This document shows, piece after piece, positions 1-15,890 of a DNA stretch of 64,000 nucleotides. This DNA is from Kineobactrum sediminis (GTDB taxonomy: Bacteria; Pseudomonadota; Gammaproteobacteria; Pseudomonadales; Halieaceae): assembly GCF_002868715.1 (NCBI RefSeq), contig NZ_PKLZ01000001.1:558001-622000 (forward strand). The letters are read 5' to 3'. Under the pieces are notes generated by a model that saw nothing but the letters and a program-made list of their open reading frames with translations, did no database searches and was not told where the DNA came from. How positions within the stretch are numbered: position 1 is the first letter of the stretch; every line of letters starts with the position of its first letter. Both the position numbers and the translations under genes were made by a program.

Positions 1-268
1 TCAACACACAGTCGCCAATCCGGATACGGCCTTGCCCCTCTTCGCGACCCCACACGCCGATTTCAACACGATGCATCGGCTCGCCAATAGCGGTAAAGCT
101 GCGGCCGATATGAATATTGACACCGGAAATATGCACATACCACGGCTTCATTACAGTGTGATAGGGGCCCAGGTAAGCGCAGCGCGGCCGCAGATAATAA
201 TCCGTATACCAGCTGCGGAAGCGCAGATAGGTTTTCTTCAGCCAGTACGGTCGCAGATCCTTGACCAT
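1..268 (-). CDS. Hexapeptide-repeat acyltransferase, partial (N-terminal 89 residues)
   Basis: An open frame starts at an ATG whose complement lies at 266-268 and runs off the left edge without a stop; 89 codons are visible. The N-terminus is basic and aromatic (MVKDLRPYWLKKTYLRF). It is followed by a turn-rich segment with isoleucine/valine-glycine spacing (HISGVNIHIG, then RIRIGDCVL), which looks like the first rungs of a left-handed beta-helix acyltransferase. The catalytic part lies outside the window, so donor and acceptor cannot be named. It is divergent from the methyltransferase gene, with about 110 bp between them. The call rests on resemblance to LbH-fold acyltransferases and is moderately sure. 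Confidence 0.6.
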   Translation of the reverse strand, partial: MVKDLRPYWLKKTYLRFRSWYTDYYLRPRCAYLGPYHTVMKPWYVHISGVNIHIGRSFTAIGEPMHRVEIGVWGREEGQGRIRIGDCVL

Positions 269-378
269 GCACAATCTCCAATGGTTGGTTGCTGCCACGA
301 TGGCCTTTATCATGGCGACGGTGGCACGGCTACTCTCGTGCCGCCCGTTACTGTTACAGGAGCCCGCCGACCTTGCAA

Positions 379-1074
379 GTGCATTCAAGAGCCGTGACCA
401 GCAATCAGCAGGGCCTGCACCCGCGGCTGGCGGAGATAGTACTGCGCCATCTGCAGCACCCTCACCGCAGTCCCACGGCATCACATAACACCGAGGCCTG
501 GCACGCGCTGGCGCGGATTCTGGCCGCAGACCCCAGGCCGCTGGTGCTGGACTCCTTTTGCGGTACCGGAATGAGTACCGCCCTGCTGGCAGCCAGGCAT
601 CCCCGGCATCTGGTGGTCGGCATAGACCGTTCCGGCCATCGCCTGCACAAACACCAGAATCCGGATGGGACCGGTTATCTGTTGCTGCAGGCCGAGTGTG
701 AGCCAATCTGGCGCCAGTTGCTCGCGGCGGGTGTGGAGGTTGATTACCACTACCTGCTGTACCCAAACCCCTGGCCCAAAGCACGGCACTTGCAGCGCAG
801 GGTTCATGGTCACCCCGCGTTTCGGGAACTGGTGGCGCTGGGCGGCATCCTGGAACTGCGCTCCAACTGGCAACTGTATGTTGAAGAGTTTGGCGTCTCG
901 CTACATTTGGCGGGGGTGCGGGGAATCGTCCGTGAATTACCCGTACAGCCGCCGTTGACCCTGTTTGAAAAAAAATACCACAGCAGTGGCCAGATTCTCT
1001 GGCAATACTGTTCCACCGGCCCCGGTGGCACTCGGGCGGAGCACCGGCTCCCGGTCTCTGACATTCCAGATTAG
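379..1074 (+). CDS. TrmB-like SAM-dependent methyltransferase
   Basis: About 231 residues. A SAM-binding motif I (LDSFCGTGMST) is followed by the acidic strand end GIDRS, then by the LYPNPWPK...HL.RR.HGHP block typical of tRNA guanine-N7 methyltransferases. The RS.VLR.GR.T..Q segment near the start of classical TrmB is absent. I therefore read it as a TrmB-related paralogue rather than TrmB itself; an RNA substrate is likely but unproven. The start is uncertain: GTG at 379 and GTG at 394 are both in frame and neither has an ideally spaced ribosome binding site. A TTG at 289 would add a low-quality leader. cysE follows 41 bp downstream on the same strand. Confidence 0.7.
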   Translation: MHSRAVTSNQQGLHPRLAEIVLRHLQHPHRSPTASHNTEAWHALARILAADPRPLVLDSFCGTGMSTALLAARHPRHLVVGIDRSGHRLHKHQNPDGTGYLLLQAECEPIWRQLLAAGVEVDYHYLLYPNPWPKARHLQRRVHGHPAFRELVALGGILELRSNWQLYVEEFGVSLHLAGVRGIVRELPVQPPLTLFEKKYHSSGQILWQYCSTGPGGTRAEHRLPVSDIPD

Positions 1075-1115
1075 CCGGGAATACGCTACAGTAAGCGCTG
1101 TCAAAAGGAGCACCT

Positions 1116-1937
1116 ATGCCATCCAGAAAAGTTGATCCCGTATGGGAGCGTATATTCAGGGAAACAGCGCAGCACGCGGCGGAGGAGCCGGTTCTGGCGA
1201 GTTTCCTGCATGCGACCATCCTCAACCACGACAACCTTGAGTGCGCGTTGAGCTTTCACCTGGCCAGCCAGCTGGACAGCCCCACTGCGTCGGCCCTGTT
1301 GCTGCGAGAGGTTATTCTGGAGGCCTTTGAAAGTGACAACTGCCTGCGCAAGACAATACGCGCAGACCTGCTGGCGGTTGAGGAGCGAGACTCAGCCTGC
1401 CACGAGCTGTACATCCCCTTCATGTACTTCAAGGGCTTCCACGCCCTGGAGACACACCGTGTTGCACACTGGTTGTGGAAGCAGGGCCGCCATTCCCTGG
1501 CCCTGTTCTTCCAGAACAGGGTCTCGGCGGAATTTGCGGTCGACATTCATCCCGCGGCCACCCTCGGTCACGGGATCATGCTGGATCATGCCACCGGCCT
1601 GGTCATTGGCGAAACGGCGGTAGTTGGCAACAATGTGTCAATCCTGCAGTCAGTAACGCTCGGTGGTACCGGCAAGATTGAAGGTGACCGCCATCCGAAG
1701 ATCGGTAACGGGGTACTCATCAGCGCCGGCGCCAAGATCCTGGGTAATATCAGGGTAGGCCACGGCGCCAAGGTGGGCGCAGGCAGTGTGGTACTCGAGG
1801 ATGTACCGCCGCACACCACCGTGGCGGGTGTGCCGGCTAAAATCGTCGGCCGGCCCTCCTCGCAGTCACCGGCGCTGGAGATGGATCACGATTTCTGCTG
1901 CGACGACGCCGAAGCGAGCCGCCAGAATCCCTGCTAG
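1116..1937 (+). CDS. cysE: Serine O-acetyltransferase
   Basis: 273 residues, the usual length for CysE, which makes O-acetylserine from serine and acetyl-CoA in cysteine synthesis. An N-terminal helical domain (about 1-140) precedes hexapeptide repeats (about 143-245) that form the beta-helix. His158 (in LDHATG) and His193 (in GDRHPK) match the catalytic and acetyl-CoA-site histidines of E. coli CysE in both motif and number. AAAGGAG about 7 bases before the ATG is a good ribosome binding site. The C-terminal tail ends in a cysteine-containing segment (FCCDD...NPC). The stop overlaps the convergent hemE stop by 4 bp. This is the housekeeping long form, not the short NifP/EpsC type. Confidence 0.95.
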   Translation: MPSRKVDPVWERIFRETAQHAAEEPVLASFLHATILNHDNLECALSFHLASQLDSPTASALLLREVILEAFESDNCLRKTIRADLLAVEERDSACHELYIPFMYFKGFHALETHRVAHWLWKQGRHSLALFFQNRVSAEFAVDIHPAATLGHGIMLDHATGLVIGETAVVGNNVSILQSVTLGGTGKIEGDRHPKIGNGVLISAGAKILGNIRVGHGAKVGAGSVVLEDVPPHTTVAGVPAKIVGRPSSQSPALEMDHDFCCDDAEASRQNPC

Positions 1938-3004
1938 CTGGCGCTGTGGTACTGGGGCGAAAGCTCCAGAACCGCATCCACAAAGGCACTGACATGGTCC
2001 GGGTTTATTCCCGGAGTAATACCATGACCCAGGTTGAAAATGTGGCCCGGCCCATGCCCGTATCCCGCCAGGATAGTGGCCACCTCCTCGCGTATGCGCG
2101 CTGGAGACGCATATAGCATCGTGGGATCCATGTTGCCCTGCAGCGCCACCTGGCCACCCACCAGCCCTCGGGCAGTCGCGATGTCGGTTGTCCAGTCGAT
2201 ACCGACCGCCTGCGCGCCACAGTCGGCGATTGCCGGCAGCCACTGGCCCCCGCCCTTGGTAAAGACGATTACCGGCACCTTGCGACCATCGGCCTCTTTG
2301 GGCAGACGACTGATTATCCGCTGCATGTACTTGAGTGAAAACTCCTTGTAGCCGGCAGCGGTCAGAGCACCGCCCCAGGTATCAAATATCTGCAGCGCCT
2401 GGGCGCCGGCATGAACCTGTTCGGTCAGGTAATCGGCCACGGCATCCGCCAGCAGTGCCAGCAGCTGGTGCATGAGTTCCGGACGGTCATAGGCCATCCG
2501 CTTGACCTGGCTGAAATCCTTGGACGAGCCGCCTTCCACCATATAGGTCGCCAGCGTCCAGGGACTGCCGGAAAACCCGATCAGCGGCACCGAACCATTC
2601 AGCTCGCGCCGGATAGTGCGTACCGCGTTCATGACATAGGACAGATCATCCGCAGCCTTGAAGGTATTGAGACCCGCCAGATCCTCCTCGCTACGCACCG
2701 TTTTGCGAAACCGGGGGCCTTCGCCCTCCTCAAAATACAGGCCCAGGCCAAGGGCATCCGGCACCGTCAGGATATCGCTGAACAGGATGGCGGCATCCAT
2801 CGGGTAGCGGCGCAACGGCTGCATGGTCACTTCGCAGGCAAGCTCGGCATTTTTGCACAGATCCAGGAATGAACCCGCCTGCTCCCGGGTAGCGCGGTAC
2901 TCGGGCAGGTAGCGACCCGCCTGGCGCATCATCCAGATCGGGGTGCGATCAACACTCTGGCGCTGCAGGGCACGCAGGAGGCGGTCATTCTTCAGTTCAG
3001 TCAC
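1934..3004 (-). CDS. hemE: Uroporphyrinogen decarboxylase
   Basis: 356 residues, matching HemE, which decarboxylates the four acetate side chains of uroporphyrinogen III to give coproporphyrinogen III in cytosolic haem synthesis. The signature [17 protein letters not shown] near residues 24-40 carries the substrate-binding arginines. A second signature, [17 protein letters not shown], lies near residue 143. The start is a GTG preceded by GGAG at 5-bp spacing. It lies 24 bp after gltD on the same strand, so it is probably cotranscribed with gltBD, an arrangement also found in Pseudomonas. Its 3' end overlaps convergent cysE by 4 bp. Confidence 0.97.
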   Translation of the reverse strand: MTELKNDRLLRALQRQSVDRTPIWMMRQAGRYLPEYRATREQAGSFLDLCKNAELACEVTMQPLRRYPMDAAILFSDILTVPDALGLGLYFEEGEGPRFRKTVRSEEDLAGLNTFKAADDLSYVMNAVRTIRRELNGSVPLIGFSGSPWTLATYMVEGGSSKDFSQVKRMAYDRPELMHQLLALLADAVADYLTEQVHAGAQALQIFDTWGGALTAAGYKEFSLKYMQRIISRLPKEADGRKVPVIVFTKGGGQWLPAIADCGAQAVGIDWTTDIATARGLVGGQVALQGNMDPTMLYASPARIREEVATILAGYGHGPGHIFNLGHGITPGINPDHVSAFVDAVLELSPQYHSAS

Positions 3005-3028
3005 AATTACTCCAGTCTTGGTTTTGTG

Positions 3029-8915
<5,887 letters not shown>

Positions 8916-9003
8916 ACTCTGTCCAGAATAATTAACAAAAACAAAGGGATATACCGAATCACCCCGCGCCTCGGCAACGCATGGGCGAAAAGTGGGGGAA
9001 GAC

Positions 9004-9032
9004 ATTCTACACAGTTGGCCTGCGCGGAACAA
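9004..9032 (-). promoter_or_regulatory. Probable sigma70 promoter for gltB-gltD-hemE
   Basis: Read on the minus strand, TTGTTC (9032-9027) and TAGAAT (9009-9004) are separated by 17 bp. It lies in the 123-bp gap between the aroB stop and the gltB ATG and predicts a leader of about 82 nt. It is assigned by consensus match only. Confidence 0.5.
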
Positions 9033-9038
9033 ATAGTG

Positions 9039-10139
9039 CTAGCAGGTGGTATCTGCGCGCCCGACAGCAGCCCGCAGCAATAACTCCAGCTCCCCGGTCG
9101 TCACATCATCCACCACACAGGCTTCACCGACGGCGCGCAACAGAACCAACCGCAGGCGCCCATCGAGCACCTTTTTGTCCCGGGCCATAAGATCGAGAAA
9201 GCTCGACGGCGGCATGTCGGGAGGGATATTTACCGGTAACCGGGCACTTTCCAGCAACTCCTCCAGGATCCCGACCGCGCCCGGCTCAACCCAGCCCCGC
9301 TGGGCGGACAGGCGCAGTGCCAGCACCATACCGACGGCCACGGCTTCGCCGTGCAACCAGTTACCGTAGCCCTGAGCGGTCTCGATCGCATGGCCGAAGG
9401 TATGGCCGAAATTGAGTATGGCCCTCACCCCACCCTCGCGCTCGTCGGCGGCAACAACATCGGCCTTGAGTGCGCAACTGCGCTCGATGGCCTCGGCCAG
9501 GGCCGCTTCCTCCCGGGCCAGCAATCGCGGCATTGCCCGCTGCAACCAGGCATAAAAGCCGGCGTCGCATATCAGGCCGTACTTCACCACTTCCGCAAGC
9601 CCCGCCGCGAACTCCCTGGGGGGCAGGGAATGCAGGGTATCAGTATCAATCAGCACTGCCGTGGGCTGGTGAAAGGCCCCGATCATATTCTTGCCGAGAG
9701 GGTGATTAACCGCCGTTTTACCGCCGACAGAGGAGTCCACCTGGGCGAGCAGGGTGGTGGGCACCTGCACAAAGTCGACGCCGCGCTGGTAACACGCGGC
9801 CGCGAAACCGGCCATATCCCCCACCACACCGCCGCCAACGGCCAGCACAGTGGTACTGCGGTTATGCTGGTCCCGCAGCAGACGATCGAGAATATGCTCG
9901 AAGGTGTGCAGGGTTTTGTACTGCTCCCCGTCCGGTAGCACAATCTCGGTGATCAGCTGCCGCTCGCCAAGGGCCTCGCGGACCCGTGGCACGTAGAGCG
10001 GCGCTATCGTTTCGTTACTGACGATAGCCACCTGGCCGCCACGGATATGCCGGCAAAGCAGCTCCGGATCACTGAACAGGTCGCGGCCGATATACACAGG
10101 GTAGCTGCGCGCACCAAGCTCGACATGAAGGGTATGCAT
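9039..10139 (-). CDS. aroB: 3-dehydroquinate synthase
   Basis: 366 residues from ATG 10139 ([15 protein letters not shown]). A GTG four codons upstream (10151) is an alternative; neither has a clear ribosome binding site. AroB cyclises DAHP to 3-dehydroquinate, the second step of the shikimate pathway, using NAD+ and a divalent metal. The signature [16 protein letters not shown] (NAD-binding glycine loop), the [15 protein letters not shown] block and the metal-ligand region [11 protein letters not shown] are all present. It follows aroK on the same strand after about 84 bp, the common aroK-aroB pairing. Confidence 0.96.
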   Translation of the reverse strand: MHTLHVELGARSYPVYIGRDLFSDPELLCRHIRGGQVAIVSNETIAPLYVPRVREALGERQLITEIVLPDGEQYKTLHTFEHILDRLLRDQHNRSTTVLAVGGGVVGDMAGFAAACYQRGVDFVQVPTTLLAQVDSSVGGKTAVNHPLGKNMIGAFHQPTAVLIDTDTLHSLPPREFAAGLAEVVKYGLICDAGFYAWLQRAMPRLLAREEAALAEAIERSCALKADVVAADEREGGVRAILNFGHTFGHAIETAQGYGNWLHGEAVAVGMVLALRLSAQRGWVEPGAVGILEELLESARLPVNIPPDMPPSSFLDLMARDKKVLDGRLRLVLLRAVGEACVVDDVTTGELELLLRAAVGRADTTC

Positions 10140-10223
10140 TAAAACCGACACTGGGGTTTCCCGGCTGGAAAAACGGCTATTCTAGCGGTCCCTTCCGGTC
10201 CTGTCTTTAGTTCAGTGAACGCT

Positions 10224-10739
10224 TCAGGGGTTCAGGGCCAGCATCAGGCGCTGGGCGACGGTACGGGGGCTGCAGCCGTCGGTGTCGATAACATAGTCGG
10301 CGATCTCCCGATACCAGGGATCTCGAACAGCCATCAGGTCGCGTAATACGGTCTCGGGATCACCATTCTGCAGCAGGGGCCGCTTGCGATCCTTGCGGGT
10401 GCGTCGAACCTGCTCCTCGACGGTTGCATGAAGGTAAATGACAAAGCCCCTCGAGCCCAGCACCTGCCGGTTCTCCGGGCGAATGATCACGCCGCCGCCG
10501 GTGGCGAGCACGATATCATCCATGAGGGTCATTTCTTCAACGACCTGCTGTTCGCGATCCCGAAAACCCTCCTCACCCTCCACGTCGAAGATCCAGGGGA
10601 TGTCGGCGCCAGTGCGAATCTCGATTTCCGTATCCGTGTCGGCAAAAGCAAGCCCCAGCTGCCGCGCCAGGTATTTGCCGATGGTGCTCTTGCCGGCCCC
10701 CATGGGGCCGACCAGAAAGACCCGGTGCAGATCAAGCAT
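10224..10739 (-). CDS. aroK: Shikimate kinase
   Basis: 171 residues, standard for AroK, which phosphorylates shikimate at O3 using ATP. A Walker A motif, GPMGAGKST, spans residues 11-19. The shikimate-binding DTDTEIE, the FRDRE arginine and the GGGVI segment follow in the family order. The lid [12 protein letters not shown] lies near residues 115-125. It begins 20 bp after the pilQ stop, so aroK-aroB may be read through from the pil operon, as in other gammaproteobacteria with pilQ-aroK-aroB order. Confidence 0.97.
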   Translation of the reverse strand: MLDLHRVFLVGPMGAGKSTIGKYLARQLGLAFADTDTEIEIRTGADIPWIFDVEGEEGFRDREQQVVEEMTLMDDIVLATGGGVIIRPENRQVLGSRGFVIYLHATVEEQVRRTRKDRKRPLLQNGDPETVLRDLMAVRDPWYREIADYVIDTDGCSPRTVAQRLMLALNP

Positions 10740-10759
10740 AAACGCCGCTGCAGCAGGGC

Positions 10760-12910
10760 TTAATCGAGAAGCCTGTCGGCCAGGATACGCGGGGTAATGA
10801 AGATCAGCGTCTCGGTCTTGGTCTTGGAGGTGGACTCATTGCGGAAAGCGCGACCGATATAGGGTATGTCGCCAAAGAAAGGCACCTTGGTAACGGTATC
10901 CAGGTCTTCGCTGCGAAACACGCCGCCCAGGACCACGGTTTCACCATTGCTCACCAGTACCTGGGTGACCAGTTCCGTGGTGTCAATGCTGGGGATAAAG
11001 CCACCCTGGCCACTGGGCACCAGGGCCCCGATAGAATCCTGGCTGACGGTCAAATCAAGCAGGATACGGTCGTCCGGCGTAATATTGGGGGTTACGTCCA
11101 GCTGCAGCACCGCCTCTTTGAACGAGGTGGTGTTCTGGCCGCTAAGAGACCCTTCCTGATAGGGGATTTCGGTACCCGATTTGATAGTGGCCCTTTGCTT
11201 GTCGCCGGTGATGACTTTGGGCTGCGACACCACTTCACCACGCCCCGCGGCTTCGAGGGCAGACAATTCCGCCGTCAGGAACAGGTCTTCGCTGGCGAAG
11301 CCCACCGCAAATTGCCCGGCACTGGAAGCAACACCCAAATCGACCAGGAGGGCACCAGGAAAATTAACCTCAGCCGTTTCCCCGGCCGTCAGGGCGCCGG
11401 CCACATTATCGGTATCGCCCGATACCACTACGGTATTACCGTTGAAATCAGTGTCCCTGAGTGCACCACCCCACTCGATACCCAGCTCCTTCTCCAGGTC
11501 CGATTGGGCAATCACGATCCGTGCCTCAATCATCACCTGGCGGATGGGAATGTCGACCACCTGGATTAGCTCACGAATTTCGACCAGCTTGGACGCGGTT
11601 TCCGTCACGATAAGGGAATTGGTGCGGGGCTCCACAATCACCGACCCGCGAGAGGAGATCAGGCTACCGCCTTCCTCCGAACCCGCACCGAACAGATTGA
11701 CCAGGTTGGCCGCACTGGCGTAACGAACGCGGATGAACTCACTCTGCAAGGGCGCAAGCTCGGCCACCTGGCGGTTCGCTTCTATCTGCTGCCGCTCGCG
11801 CTCGGCAATCTCCGCCGCCGGGGCAACCATCAAAACGTTACCCACCTGGCGCTTGTCCAGGCCCTTGGTACGCAATACCAGCTCCAGTGCCTGGTCCCAG
11901 GGCACATTCTGCAGGCGCAGGGTGATGCGACCTGAAACGGTGTCACTGGCAACGAGGTTGAGCTCGGTGAAGTCAGCGATCAACTGCAGTACCGCGCGCA
12001 CTTCAATATCCTGGAAATTAAGCGATATGCGCTCACCCACATAGCTGAATTCATCCCTGCGATCCTCCACTTCCTGGCGGGTGAGCGGCTTGACCTCAAT
12101 CACGTATTCGTTGCCCGTCTGGTACGCGAGGTAATCGAATTCACCCGTGGTTTCCAGGGTAAGGATGGAACCACGCTCTGTGGAGCTGACATCGATATTG
12201 TTTACCGGGGTTGCAAAATCGGTGACGTCATAGCGTCGCATCAGGCGCTCGGGCACTGTGGTGTCAAGGAACTGGACCTTAACGTCGCCACCCTCACTGA
12301 ACACGTTCACATCTACCTTCGGGTCCGCCAGGGTCAGGGTCAATCGTCCCTCGCCGGTACCCGTGCGCTGGAACTGCAGGTCTTCAATGCGCGACTCTTC
12401 GCGGAGTACCTTGTCCCCGGCGGAAGTCAAAGCGTGGGGATCACTGACCGGCTTGAGATAATCGCCGCTGTCGTCCTCTCCCACTACCAAAAAGAGGCTA
12501 TTGCCCTCAACCCTGGTTTCGTAGGGCACCAGCTTGACCAGGTTCAATACCAGCCGGGTACGATCCCCGGACTCGAGCACCACAACCCCGGTGGCATTGC
12601 CATAGGGCAGGGAATAGCTCTTGCGATCCAGGGCACTGCTCGCGCCGAGAAAATCGATAGAGATCCGGGCCGGCTTTTCAATGGTATAGGCCTCCATCGC
12701 AGGCGGCGTTTCGTCAAAATCCAGCCGCACCTCGAACTTGCTGCCGGGCCGGGAGGCAAACTCGATATCGGTTACCGTCGGCGCCGCAAACACCACCTGA
12801 GACAGGAGACTGGAAACCAGTACGGCTGTCAGATGTTGCAGGCCAAACCCACGTCTGCAAGGTCCATCTCTCACGGCAAGCTTCCCCAAATTGGCTGTTA
12901 TTGTAAACAT
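10760..12910 (-). CDS. pilQ: Type IV pilus secretin PilQ
   Basis: About 716 residues from ATG 12910, which avoids overlap with pilP and leaves a signal peptide ([17 protein letters not shown]). PilQ forms the outer-membrane ring through which the type IV pilus emerges. Two peptidoglycan-binding AMIN-type regions occupy the N-terminal third. A secretin N0/STN domain ([21 protein letters not shown]) follows, then the N1 domain and the C-terminal secretin core with the conserved [15 protein letters not shown] segment near the end. It is the last pil gene of the pilMNOPQ operon. Confidence 0.95.
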   Translation of the reverse strand: MFTITANLGKLAVRDGPCRRGFGLQHLTAVLVSSLLSQVVFAAPTVTDIEFASRPGSKFEVRLDFDETPPAMEAYTIEKPARISIDFLGASSALDRKSYSLPYGNATGVVVLESGDRTRLVLNLVKLVPYETRVEGNSLFLVVGEDDSGDYLKPVSDPHALTSAGDKVLREESRIEDLQFQRTGTGEGRLTLTLADPKVDVNVFSEGGDVKVQFLDTTVPERLMRRYDVTDFATPVNNIDVSSTERGSILTLETTGEFDYLAYQTGNEYVIEVKPLTRQEVEDRRDEFSYVGERISLNFQDIEVRAVLQLIADFTELNLVASDTVSGRITLRLQNVPWDQALELVLRTKGLDKRQVGNVLMVAPAAEIAERERQQIEANRQVAELAPLQSEFIRVRYASAANLVNLFGAGSEEGGSLISSRGSVIVEPRTNSLIVTETASKLVEIRELIQVVDIPIRQVMIEARIVIAQSDLEKELGIEWGGALRDTDFNGNTVVVSGDTDNVAGALTAGETAEVNFPGALLVDLGVASSAGQFAVGFASEDLFLTAELSALEAAGRGEVVSQPKVITGDKQRATIKSGTEIPYQEGSLSGQNTTSFKEAVLQLDVTPNITPDDRILLDLTVSQDSIGALVPSGQGGFIPSIDTTELVTQVLVSNGETVVLGGVFRSEDLDTVTKVPFFGDIPYIGRAFRNESTSKTKTETLIFITPRILADRLLD

Positions 12911-12933
12911 GGCTGTCACCCAAGGCCCCCGAA

Positions 12934-13467
12934 TCAGAGGCCGCTTAATTCGATTATTCTCGGGCGTTCCACCCACCCACCCTGGGTACCGTCAGTGACG
13001 ATTTCCACTACTGCGACATAGGTACCGGTCATCTCTGTGACCTTGCCGTGGCTCCTCCCCAGGTAATCCCCCAGCTTCACACGATGCACTCCACCCTCGG
13101 GATCACGGATCAGCGTCCACTGCGTCCCGTCCCGCTCGAGAGTCCCGACCATTGCCAGGGAGTCAAAGGTGTACTGTTCAAGAAACTGTTTTGGCCTGGA
13201 AGGGTCCGGCTTGACTGCAGCAACTGCTTTGACACGGTCGCCACTACGCGATTCTATAGGACGGTCAAAGGGGCTGCGCTGGCCAGTGGCACTGTACGCA
13301 AAGGCCTCGTAGGTCTGGAAGGTCGGGATAGGCGCTATGATTCCGCCCGGACGCGCCCGCTTTTCCGCCATGAACTGATCCAGGTCAGCGAACTGGTCGC
13401 CACCGCAGCCGACGAGCAACACACTTGTCGCCAGGAGACTGAGAGTCAGGCGCATTATTCTGCTCAT
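12934..13467 (-). CDS. pilP: Type IV pilus assembly lipoprotein PilP
   Basis: 177 residues from ATG 13467 (MSRIMRLTLSLL), chosen because GGGGAGGG sits 6 bp before it and the pilO stop lies just upstream; a GTG-side extension at 13482 would run into pilO. A lipobox (LLVGC) near residues 17-21 predicts lipidation. The rest contains the PilP beta-sandwich, ending with GDYLGRSHGKVTEM, which is typical of the family's contact region with PilQ. PilP links the inner-membrane PilMNO complex to the secretin. Confidence 0.94.
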   Translation of the reverse strand: MSRIMRLTLSLLATSVLLVGCGGDQFADLDQFMAEKRARPGGIIAPIPTFQTYEAFAYSATGQRSPFDRPIESRSGDRVKAVAAVKPDPSRPKQFLEQYTFDSLAMVGTLERDGTQWTLIRDPEGGVHRVKLGDYLGRSHGKVTEMTGTYVAVVEIVTDGTQGGWVERPRIIELSGL

Positions 13468-13468
13468 G

Positions 13469-14083
13469 CTAACCCTCCCCATCCTTGTAGCGGTAAGTCT
13501 TGGCGGTAATGCTCAGGCTGAGCGCATTACTGTCAGCCGACCGCGAGTTAATCGAAAAATCATGCAGGGTTACAATTCTCGGCAACCCCGCCATGCCGCT
13601 GATAAAGGCGCCGAGATCGTGATAGGAGCCGGTAGCCGTTATTGCAATCGGCAACTCCACGTAGAATTCCTTCGCCTGCTCTGGCTGAAGGTTGATACTG
13701 TTGATATCCAGTCCGTTCATCAGGCCCCTGTTGGTGATATCTTCCAGCAAGCCCGGCACTTCGGTGTCACTGGGAAGCTGGCTGATGAGGGCGCCAAAGG
13801 ACTCCTCCATTTCAGCGAGCTGCTGCTTGTACGCCTCCAGATTGGCCGCCTCGAAGGCTTTTTTCTCGAAATCCTGCTTGAGCTTGCTCTCTTCCGCTTC
13901 TATACGCCCAAGCTGCAGCTGTAAATCCTCAATGTGGTAATAGTAACCACCGACTACGACCACCAGCAGCAATACAACACAGAGTGCCGCCTTGACGCCG
14001 CCGGGCCAGGAACCGATGTTATCGAAGTCGATATCATTGACATCGAATTCGCGAAGTGCCCGCAGGCTGTCTTCAAGTGCCAC
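13469..14083 (-). CDS. pilO: Type IV pilus inner-membrane protein PilO
   Basis: 204 residues. A short cytoplasmic N-terminus containing NDIDFDNIGSWP, the usual PilO start region, leads into one transmembrane segment (about 32-49, ALCVVLLLVVVVGGYYY). A coiled coil (about 50-95, rich in E, K and Q) follows, then a ferredoxin-like periplasmic domain. It pairs with PilN to build the alignment complex. It lies 3 bp after pilN, and its stop is immediately before the pilP start. Confidence 0.94.
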   Translation of the reverse strand: MALEDSLRALREFDVNDIDFDNIGSWPGGVKAALCVVLLLVVVVGGYYYHIEDLQLQLGRIEAEESKLKQDFEKKAFEAANLEAYKQQLAEMEESFGALISQLPSDTEVPGLLEDITNRGLMNGLDINSINLQPEQAKEFYVELPIAITATGSYHDLGAFISGMAGLPRIVTLHDFSINSRSADSNALSLSITAKTYRYKDGEG

Positions 14084-14086
14084 GCC

Positions 14087-14652
14087 TTATTCCCCCGCGC
14101 CTGTGTCCGAGTCAGGCAACTGCACCTTGACCTTGAGGTTGAATGTGGTGGCCTGATCGCCATATTGGGTGGCGGCCCGCACCGAGTCGAGATTCGGTTG
14201 CTGCAGCCAGTCCGAGGCATCGAGACGCCGCATCAGGCTGGAAACCCTGTTATTGGATTCCGCAATGCCGGCAATACTGATGTCGCCCGCCTTGCTTTGC
14301 AGGCTGTTATAAAATACGCCGTCCGGTACCGTACGCACCAGCTGGTCCAGCACCCGCACGATGATGGGTCGGTTACCCTGCAGTTCCTGGATCACCCGCA
14401 TCCGGTCCAGCAACTGGTTGCGACGACGCTGGAGCTCCTTGATTTCCGCGACCTTTTGATCGAGCACCCTGATATTGTCAGTGAGGTACTGGTTGCGTGC
14501 CTTCTGGTTGTCAATCTGGCTGTTGACGTAGCGATCGCCGAGCAGCAGCAGGCCTATGCCCACCGCCACCACCATGCCAAGTACAAGCAGGAACTCCTTT
14601 TTACGCTCGGCACGCCGTTCCTCGCGCCAGGGGAGCAGGTTGATTTGCGCCA

Positions 14653-14653
<1 letters not shown>
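14087..14653 (-). CDS. pilN: Type IV pilus inner-membrane protein PilN
   Basis: 188 residues. The N-terminal INLLPWREE motif is the conserved segment that docks into PilM. A transmembrane segment (about 22-41) and a long coiled coil (about 45-85) precede the periplasmic domain. The start codon shares a base with the pilM stop, indicating translational coupling. The motif, topology and position within pilMNOPQ make the call secure. Confidence 0.95.
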
Positions 14654-15890
<1,237 letters not shown>

